From contig OV884057.1 of NCBI GenBank assembly GCA_930367215.1, positions 247,716,830 to 247,780,829 on the forward strand: DNA of 64,000 nt. The letters run 5' to 3'. Shown piece after piece: positions 56,280-64,000 of the stretch. The translations under genes and the position numbers were made by a program. The notes under the pieces are model-generated. The model was not told the DNA's origin. It saw only the letters and a list, made by a program, of their open reading frames with translations, and searched no databases. Position 1 is the first letter of the stretch. Each line of letters starts with the position of its first letter. Source of the DNA: Pollenia angustigena (taxonomy: Eukaryota; Arthropoda; Insecta; Diptera; Polleniidae).

Positions 56280-56490
56280 AATCGTTCACGACTAATAAGC
56301 GATATTGTCGACCATATGGTCGTCGACGACATAATGAACGATATTGTCGCTTATATATCGTCAACGACAACGTCGCCCATATGATCGTTAACGACAGCGT
56401 CGCCCATATAATCATAAACGCTGTGTCGCCCATATGATCTTCAACGACATATGAGCGATAATGTCGCTCATTGGTCGTGAACGATTTTGC
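56280..56490. repeat. 26-27 bp tandem repeats, tcgcccatatgatcgttaac type
   Basis: At least four units of tcgYYYatatgatcgtYaac followed by gacaRcg between 56344 and 56455, flanked by related inverted phrases (gtcgaccatatggtcgtcga). Each unit contains both GTCG and CGAC, so neighbouring units can pair. Confidence 0.8.
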
Positions 56491-56957
56491 GGACATTTGT
56501 GTGAAAAAGTCGTTGACGATTTGCTTGGATGGTCGCCTACGCGTCCTCAAGGATTTTATATGGTCGTACACGCGTCGTCAAGGATGTCTTCAAAACATGG
56601 CCAACTGGGTTATTGTAACATATTGTGCACTCGGTGTTGGTGATCAGCTAAATAATGGCGAATGCAGAACAACATCAAAAAGCAACCGTTAGAATATCCA
56701 AATACTACAAGCACTTGTTTATCACTTGAATAATAGTTGCCTGCATACACTCTTTTGCTTATATCTTTTGAACCATATAGAATATTTGCATGAAACAAAA
56801 CTAAAACATTTTTAAAATATTTATTTACGCTTTAAAAAAAATAAAAATTAAATTGGACCATTTAAACATAAGAAAAAGCCAAAATAAGCTAGTAGGTACA
56901 AACGTATCCCGGGTGTGTGTTCTCGTAGAAAAAGTTGGGTATGCATCGTACGGTTAA

Positions 56958-57085
56958 ATAGACAAATGTTTTTTTAATTCTGTTTGATAATATGTGTTAG
57001 TGGGTATGTGGTCTAAGACGCTGGTTTAAGTTATGTGAAGGGTATTAAAGATTTGGCACAGCCGAATAAAGCACTCTTTCTAGTT
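56958..57085. repeat. Tail fragment of dispersed fly repeat
   Basis: gtgaagggtattaaagattt then ggcacagccgaataaagcac; matches the tail of the repeats at 55430 and 380. Confidence 0.55.
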
Positions 57086-57089
57086 CTAT

Positions 57090-57675
57090 TTTCTTTTGTT
57101 AAAAAATGTTTTGCTTTTTCTGCAAAATACCAGTATTTTCTTAAAATGGGTCAAATAAGGTTTCAAACGCACTTTGGGGTTAAACAAAATGTTGAAATGT
57201 CAATTTTTTAAAAATTCATTATCTTATATTAACTAAAACTACCAAAGAAATAAAGAAAATGTCTTAACTGGAAAAAGTTTTTCAAGCTTCGTGTTTGAAA
57301 AAATTTTGTTGTATTTTTAAACAAAAATAATAAAAAAAAACATATTTTTGTACAAAAAGAAAAAACTATCAATGTAAAATTAGCATGGCGCAATTTAGAC
57401 GGAAAATCATAGTATATTTCTACAAAAGTATGTACTTTATTTTAAATAATCATTGTTTCATATTAATTTTAAAAGAAAAATGTTAAAATACCAATCTTTT
57501 ACATTTTTAGTGTAGTTACAACAACAGCACTACAAAAAGGAAATAAAATGTTTTTAGTTTTCAGAAGGAATAATTCCCGTATTCTATTTGTTAAAATTAA
57601 ACTTTTAAAATATAATGATAAAGGCAACCATATTCGGTTGTTCTGCTGGTATCTAATAATTGTGAGTTCTTCTGT
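57090..57675. other. No recognised feature
   Basis: AT-rich; nothing supported. Confidence 0.4.
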
Positions 57676-57942
57676 AAGTCTGTGTTAATACGGCTCATGT
57701 CTTATTGACAAGATTGCTACTTTACTGGCGAGAGGGACGAGGGGAAAATAAACGAGTACACAGATGCATGTACTGTCTTTACGTTTTGCTTTTTCATTCG
57801 TTGTTTAATTTTGTTATTGTTTTCAATATCAAAAAAGCACATGTCGTCAACATGACATGAATCATTTGAACGCCAATTCATGTTCAAAGAAGAAAGAAAA
57901 AGGATCTTGTCAATAAGACATGAGCCGTATGAACTCAGACTA
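57676..57942. mobile_element. TIR-bounded MITE, ~39-bp arms
   Basis: Arms 57676-57714 and 57904-57942; the inner 26 bp (tacggctcatgtcttattga, caagat) are perfect inverted copies, the outer part agtctgWgttMa nearly so. 267 bp, non-coding. Confidence 0.75.
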
Positions 57943-57967
57943 AGCAATGGGGTATAAAGTGAAATAC

Positions 57968-58212
57968 AGTGCTGAGAAAAAAATCTCGCCATTTTTTTTT
58001 TCAATTTGAGCATTAATCAAAAATAAAATCAGTTTTAATTAAAAAATGTTATCAAGTGAAATAAACCTTTACTTATATCAACAACACTACTGCAAAATAT
58101 GTTGTTAATATCCAAAAATATTTGATTGATACTTTTAATTTGTTTACTGGTGCAAATTTAATTAATATCACAATTTTTTTAATCGAAATCAATATTTATT
58201 TTATTTCTGTGT
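57968..58212. mobile_element. CACAG-type MITE, diverged, inverted relative to 51-kb copy
   Basis: gtgctgagaaaaaaatctcg at the left, ttattttatttctgtgtgg at the right. The interior taatcaaaaataaaatcagt and ttgtttactggtgcaaattt match the 51058-51275 element in reverse. Confidence 0.65.
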
Positions 58213-59650
58213 GGATTCTAGTTATTTTAAAAGAAAAACGTTCCCAAACTTTTGTAAGATGATGATAAATGAACATGAAGTTTCTATGACGCAAAATAAC
58301 TACCGAAAAAGTTAAAATTAATCTGGTTTTGGATGATTATTCGTTGATTTTTTTCTCAATAATTTTAAACTAGAATTCCGAAAAAATAATTTTCTGTATT
58401 CTTTAAATCACAAATTTATAAATTACTTAACATTTTCTGAAAGGATTTTCAGTTTAGATTATTTTAAGGAAAGTCTCAAGTCCTTCTCCCCATAATTAAT
58501 AAACAAAAAATTTAATATAATCTTTTTTTTGTCTAGCATTAATGCAACAAAGTGTCATGACAATAATACGAGGCCACTTTTCTATTACCCATGAAGATGT
58601 AAATTCAATATTTAAACCACCCAACAATTTGACCATTCAAGCATTCAGCCAATTCCACACAACAAACATCATCTACATTCGGTATATTCCTCTCGCATAC
58701 TTGAATGAGACTGCATGAAACCATTTTATGCCATATAGGAATAATATAAATGATCGGTGAATTTAAAAGGGAATTAAATCCGAAAATAAGGAAATCAAAC
58801 AAATCATAAAACATAAACAACAAACAAAATTCACAGGCGTACAGACAACGCACATAAAAATATCGACACTAAACGAAATTGCTGGCTTGCAACGAGAAGA
58901 GTAAAAGGTGATACTCGTCATTCCAGAGAATTGAAGACCAACAGCAACGAAAATCATTACAATGATCATCATCATCAGAACATGTAAAAAAAGACGAGAT
59001 TGCACTTAGAAACATTCCAAACACTGCCACCAACACTTTCGAAAACTCTTTTAAAGAAGTAGTAGGTAATGTTCCTACGTCTGTGCCACGACCTACAAGT
59101 ACGTTGTTGTTGTTTTTGTTATTGGTCGGTGTTGGCGGCGTTACTTTATATTATAAAAGAGTTGCAATTCCCATGAAAGTGAGCAAACATTATAAATCGA
59201 CAATATTCAACACACTTTTAAATTTATGCTGCTGATGTTCGGTGTTTGTATTTGACGGGATTTAATGCTCTTGGATGGCTGGACGGTTTGGTGGATGGAT
59301 GAGTGTTTGATGTCTTAATGTGAGTTTTATTTTTCTATTATCTTCTTTTTATTAAATGTTTATTTTAGAAAATGTTCAATTTGCTGATGCATTTTATAAA
59401 GTTTTCAGGTTGAAAGAAAGTGAAGGCATGCACAAAAATGTTAGAAATATCTTGGGTTTTCTAAGCAGCACCAAATTCATACAACAACAGGTGTCATATG
59501 TTATTCCTCCGTTTGGAACTTACAAATGAAAATGGCGTAAAATTGCTTTAAGAGGTTTGTTTGCACTGGTTAAGCCAACCAAATTGTATACTTTAATATA
59601 ATATAATTTAATTGTTATAGGAATGGGTCTTGATTATAATGAATACTGCA
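58213..59650. other. No recognised feature
   Basis: AT-rich, with a slightly GC-richer patch at 59040-59310 containing gttgttgttgtttttgttat and tggatggctggacggtttgg. No frame with a motif. Confidence 0.35.
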
Positions 59651-59654
59651 AAGT

Positions 59655-59900
59655 TGTCATGATGATGAGGAGGAGGAGACGGTGTTTAACTTTATCTGCC
59701 AATGCCCCGGTCTGGGGGACATTAGGTTTAGGCATTTTGGGAGACCGGAATTGCCATTTCTGGACTAATGTGTCTAATGTGTGACTGAAATCGATCTCTC
59801 TGTTCTGCAGGGAGTCGGGGTGGTTCGAGGCTGCAGTGACCTCTGGGGAATAGTCTGGTTGACACTGGCTGATTCTTGTCACTGACTAAGGGGACCCAAG
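59655..59900 (+). pseudogene. LINE ORF2 C-terminal fragment
   Basis: In one plus frame ETVFNFICQCPGLGDIRFRH, FGRPELPFLD, followed in another frame by a stretch equivalent to SGWF. The C-x-C-P ... R ... H/G order is the terminal Cys/His region of RNase H-bearing or R1/LOA/Jockey-type LINE ORF2, like ETLEHVLCHCPRM in the 30-kb LINE. Only about 60 residues survive, then a 3'UTR-like ctaaggggacccaagtgagc. Confidence 0.55.
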
Positions 59901-59964
59901 TGAGCCGACAGTTTTTAAGGTTAGTTCTTGTTTTCAAGATCCTTAATTTCGCGCAAAAATAATT

Positions 59965-60660
59965 GAAATAATTCCCTAATTTTTGGGGGCTCATTTCATA
60001 TGAAATAAAACCCCAATTTCTGAAATGAAATAAGAGCCCAATATATGTTACACAATTCATAAGTTTTGCTTTAAAGAATCATGCGATAGATATTATGGTA
60101 TGATATACCAAACTCAAGCTTCGCCAACTAAGGCTTTTCTGCATAGCCGGCCTGCGGCCGGGCGCAATGACTTTGTCCTCTATGGTGTAACAAACACCGG
60201 CTTCGCTAGCTAAAGCTTCTCTGCATAGTGCCAGGATTTTCTCCTCTATAGCATAAAAATACCGACTCGACCCGGCTACGCAGAGAAGCTTAAGCTAGCG
60301 AAGCCGGTGTTTGGTATACCATATAGAAGAAAACAATTGCGCCCGGCCGAAGGTCGTCTATGCAGGGCAGCTTTTTTTTCGAAGCCGGTGTTCTGTATAC
60401 CAAAGTGGATAAATTCTTGCGCCCAAAAACGTTTTCATTATAAATTTGAAAATGAAATAATCCCCCAAAGAATATATTGGGGCTTTACTTCATAATGATT
60501 TTTTGGGGGATAATTTCATATGAAATAATACCCCAATTAAAAAAATTATAAAACACCCCAAACAAAATTAAATAACCCCCCAAAAATCGTTTTTGTTGTT
60601 CTCTGTACAAACTTTTGGGGGGTTATTTCATTATTTTTTTGGGGGTTATTTCATGCCGCC
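59965..60660. mobile_element. Foldback element related to the GGCC-rich family (copy 4)
   Basis: Arms made of ttttgggggYtYatttcat and ccccaatt words face each other. The centre (60110-60420) has the 80-bp-type units (ccggcttcgctagctaaagc, cggccgggcgcaatgacttt) followed by their inversion (gcttaagctagcgaagccgg, gcgcccggccgaaggtcgtc). It is therefore a true inverted pair around about 60265, unlike copies 1 and 2. Boundaries approximate. Confidence 0.65.
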
Positions 60661-61088
60661 GAGTCGTTCCTAGGAGGATAAAATGTATGACCGACCTCCA
60701 TTGGTTTTTTTGTCCTTTAAAGCAGCTGCGATTTTTTTTAATTTGTGCTCCCCCCCATTACAGTGGTGCGAAAGAAAATTTTAGATATGATTTGTTTCTC
60801 AAATAACTCTAGGTATTGATGCTGTAAATTAAGTCGACCTTTATATCTGTGGCATTTTAACAAAACATCTTAAGTCGAGATAAGATAGCAAAACAGTTTT
60901 AAAAAAAACTCGGTGAAAAAATAAATTTTATTAATATATAAAATAAGCCAAAACTAAATAAAAATTTCGTTAGTAGTACAAAATTTTAAAAACGTTAACA
61001 AAAATGTTTTTTGGATGAATATTCTTATGATTAAAAACACATTTTTTTAACTTTTTAAATTTGACTTAAGTTGTTTTGTCAAAATGTT
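60661..61088. other. No recognised feature
   Basis: AT-rich; nothing supported. Confidence 0.4.
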
Positions 61089-61096
61089 ACAAATAT

Positions 61097-62105
61097 GGCG
61101 GTGCGCAAAATGACCCCAGGAAATATGGCCCCAAAAGTAAAATGAAAAACGGCCCCAAAATTTTGCATGAGACACAACAAAACGCTATTTTGGCGCAATT
61201 TTTTTGTTTTTTTTTTTGGGTTATTTTTAATTTTTTCGTTAGGGTGTTTTTGCATTTTAAGTGGAATGAAAAGTGACCCCAAAATCAAGGAATGAAAGAT
61301 GTCCCCAAATAAAATCACAATTTTACTTTGGAGCTATTTTTCGTCTACTAATAAAAAAATGCAAATTTTAAGAAATGAAAAATCACCCCAAACATTTTTA
61401 CACGAATTTTATAAAATTCTATGTAAAAGTTTCTAGGAATATTATAAAAAACCCGAATTCTTATACCAAAGTAGAGAAAATCCTTGCCGGTTATGCAGAG
61501 ATGCTTTCGTTAGCGAAGCCGGTGTTTGTTATACCTTAGAGGAAAAAATCATTGAGCCCGGCCGAAGGCCGGCTATTAAGAGAAGCTTTCCTGAGCAAAG
61601 CCAGAGTTCGTTATACCATAGAATAGAAAATCCTTGCGCCAGGCCGCAGGTCGTCTATAACGTGAAGCTTTAGTAAGCAAAGCCAGTTTTCGTTATACCA
61701 TAGAGAAAAAAATCCTTGCGCATGGCCGAAAGGCCAACCATGCTATCAATCGTACGATTTTTAAACCAAAACTGTATAACTATCCGGATTTTGAAATCGG
61801 GATTCTAAATTTGTGATTTTTAGTTTCGGGCATATGAACTCCACCGAAAAGGTTTAATGTAACTTTCTTTGTGTTTTTTTTTTTTTTTGGGTTCAAATTC
61901 ATTATAAATTTTGAGGTGATTTTTCATAATGAAGAATAACCCCAAATTTAGGGTCATATTTCATTTTATTTTTTGGGTTATTTTTCATTTTTTTGGGGTA
62001 ATTTTTCATTTAAAAAATGGGGCCATATTGCATTATGAAAAGTAGCCCCAAATAAATTTGGGGTCAATTTTCATTTATTTTTTTGGGGCCATATTTCGCA
62101 GCGCC
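61097..62105 (-). mobile_element. GGCC-rich tandem-unit element, copy 2 (8-bp TSD)
   Basis: Inverted copy of 21708-22878. Begins GGCGGTGCGCAAAATGACCC, ends (inverted) GGCGCTGCGAAATATGGCCC. ACAAATAT duplicated at 61089-61096 and 62106-62113. The core 61470-61760 carries about three of the ~80-bp units. The order of unique phrases (ttacacgaattttataaaat, then gctatcaatcgtacgatttt, then catatgaactccacc) is exactly reversed relative to copy 1. Confidence 0.75.
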
Positions 62106-62231
62106 ACAAATATATAATCTAAATATTTTCGATAACAATTTCCACAAAATACCTTAAAGAAATATTAAAGGAATTTTAAATAAATAAGAACATTTAAAAA
62201 AAATTTTTTAAGAAACGCTTTTCTTAAAAAA

Positions 62232-62515
62232 GAACATTTAAAAAAAGTTTGCCCCCCCTAGATTTTATCCTTGCTACGCCCATGTATTCGTGTATTGTCA
62301 TCGGGAATATGCATACCTGCAAAGTTTCATCCAATTGCATTGAGTAAAAGGCGGTCAAAAAAGCATTTTACCAAAAAAAAAACAGTTTTGCCCCCCCCCC
62401 CCACTCCCCTAGATTTTATCCTGGCTACGTCCATGTATTCGTGTATTGCCAACGGGAATATGTGTGCCTGCAAAGTTTCATCCATTTGCATTGAGTAAAA
62501 GGCGGTTAAATTAAT
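62232..62515. repeat. Two-unit tandem repeat with C homopolymers
   Basis: Units of about 145 bp, each starting gttttgcccccc and containing tagattttatcctKgctacg, cccatgtattcgtgtattg, then gcctgcaaagtttcatccaa and gcattgagtaaaaggcggt. The second C run is about 12 long. Confidence 0.8.
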
Positions 62516-64000
62516 TTTACAAGATTTGATTTTCCGAAGTGAAGCTAAAGAAAAGGTTTTAAAAAAGGGAATTTTTGATCGTTTCTGTTTCAGATTTAAG
62601 GTTTTTTGAACTGAAATGTAGGAAGGACTCCATTTGAATGCTTTTAATTTGTGATCTATCAATCATTATTTTTAATAAAACAATTAAAAGCAATTAATAT
62701 TGAATTTCACAGATTTAAGTACCAAAGAATCGTCTTCTTGGAAAAGTTTTTTACCAATCCACCAAAGGGAAATGAATAATTTTTGTTTTCTGCCTTTTAC
62801 CAAGGCGAATTAATACTGGTGGGTCCATCAACAATACAACAATAAAAAAACAACACGCAATTCGCCTGGTACAACTTACTTACTAGTCTGCCAACATTTT
62901 TGGCACAACTTTTAACACTTTCAAAGAGGCACAATAAAATTAAAGAAAGACAACATAAAAACATAAGCAAGTTTTGACACTCAGGGCTCAGTTGATGATG
63001 ACAGAGGTAAATGAGATCACCTAATATTGAATTCGCCTTGCTTTGTATTAAATAAATTTTCAAAACTTGCACATCATAATATTTTCCTAAGTTATATAAA
63101 TTTTAGGTAATTCCTTATTATTCAGCCAGTGTGAACACATTCTTACTATATGAATATAAATTTTACTTATTAAAGTAAAAATTAAAAATAAAAAAATATT
63201 TTTAACATTTTCAATTAAAACAAACACTAAACCAACAATTTCTTTTACTTTTAGCTAAACAAAATAAAACTTTCAATATTTTCTACAAATAAGAGGATTA
63301 AAGAACACTATCAAACATTTGAAATAATAGAGAGACTATTGACATGACCCAAAGCCACAATCAATAATCCAACCAAAAAAAAATTTACGTCGAACAAAAC
63401 AAAAAAAGGACAATATTTAAACTGGTTTTGACACGCAACAAAAATAAAGAAAAGGTAAAAAACGTCTGGCCAAAACAACAAACAACTAAACGGTCCAGAA
63501 TTCATGATCTGACCATTAGGAAGGCGATGCATTTAACAGGTCACTATTAAATCTTGAGCGCATGTGTGCAACATCTTAATATTTATTGTTGGCATTAGCG
63601 AGTATGCAAATGTTTGTTATGACGTAGAATGGAGAATGATGATTGTTGTGGTTGCAAGTATAAAATCTTGAATTTCACTGGATGTTGAATTGTTTATTCA
63701 TCACGTGCGTATGACGGGCCGAGCAAGCGAGTGAGTGTGATTGAGTGAATTTTATGTTAAGCCAGAAATTAAATTTGTTTTTGGCCCTTTTTTATTTATT
63801 TTTGCTTTCGTGTTTTTTTTTTCTGTTTAGTTTTGTTGTTAATAACTAATATTGTTTATAAAAGTGGGTAATTTGAAAGGTCTTTTCAATTTACAGTTTC
63901 AACAAAAATTTAAAACAACAACAACAACAATATGAAAAAAATCCATCTTAACTGAAGCCTGAACTGAATACAAAAGATTTCAGGATGATGCTGAAATGAC
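62516..64000. other. No recognised feature
   Basis: AT-rich to the window end with an AAC repeat at 63918-63931. A slightly GC-richer patch at 63680-63760 (cacgtgcgtatgacgggccg). No gene supported. Confidence 0.35.

Larger units (their letters stand above)
55520..56953. mobile_element. piggyBac-like non-autonomous element, TTAA-flanked
   Basis: TTAA at 55516-55519 and 56954-56957. Left end CCCTAGAACACACACCCGGG; right end inverted CCGTACGATGCATACCCAAC, and further in (56928 inward) agaacacacacccggga, so the right side carries an extra ~40 bp outside the shared repeat. Asymmetric ends with an inset repeat are a known feature of piggyBac. The core is non-coding and consists of GTCGT/ACGAC repeats (55830-56590). 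Transposase absent. Confidence 0.7.

Noticed and set aside
55840..56490. CRISPR array
   Set aside because: Units are of variable length, mutually similar throughout with no unique spacers, and the context is a eukaryotic transposon.

Overview
This is an AT-rich, intergenic or intronic stretch of an insect genome, most likely a higher fly (Diptera). Three things point that way. The transposon content is insect-type: mariner relics, PIF/Harbinger, hAT, piggyBac-like elements and RTE- and Jockey-like LINE scraps. The introns are short (about 50-110 nt, GT...AG). There are dispersed repeats with GTCCGTCCGTC-type tracts and 'attgatctaagaccc' headers of a kind I associate with fly intergenic DNA. 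The species cannot be fixed from the sequence. I found no convincing host gene, tRNA, rRNA or CRISPR in 64 kb. Nearly everything I can explain is mobile DNA, much of it nested.

Layout. 0-12 kb: a short tandem repeat, a hAT-type element with a pogo-like MITE inside it, a foldback element inside another MITE, a hAT-type element inside an older inverted-repeat element, two mariner relics, and a hAT relic that still encodes part of a dimerisation domain. 12-20 kb: a perfect 105-bp tandem duplication, a third mariner relic, LINE fragments and AT-rich DNA. 20-33 kb: two inverted copies of one ~0.7-kb element, one of them holding a hAT MITE with a clean 8-bp duplication; a GGCC-rich tandem-unit element; two strong hairpins; a 190-codon unassigned ORF; RTE- and I/LOA-like LINE remains. 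33-40 kb: a piggyBac-like remnant, then the best-preserved element of the window (36004-39645) with ~0.5-kb terminal inverted repeats, a TAA target duplication and an intact two-exon 620-residue candidate transposase. 40-52 kb: MITEs, foldback elements, a near-intact PIF/Harbinger element (46103-49221) with both classical genes, and a hAT-type element holding two further elements. 52-64 kb: a full-length but dead mariner, a TTAA-flanked piggyBac-like element with an unusual GTCGT/ACGAC-rich repeat core, a LINE end, and the second GGCC-rich element, in opposite orientation to the first.

How the parts work together. There is no host pathway to describe. The autonomous logic is that of two DNA transposons. 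At 36-39.6 kb a single transposase gene sits between long TIRs. At 46-49 kb a DDE transposase and a divergent-strand MADF DNA-binding protein sit between short TIRs with subterminal repeats. The other elements are non-autonomous or dead and would need transposase from elsewhere. Coordinates of TIR-bounded elements with matching target duplications are reliable to the base; edges of degenerate repeats are good to roughly 10-50 bases.
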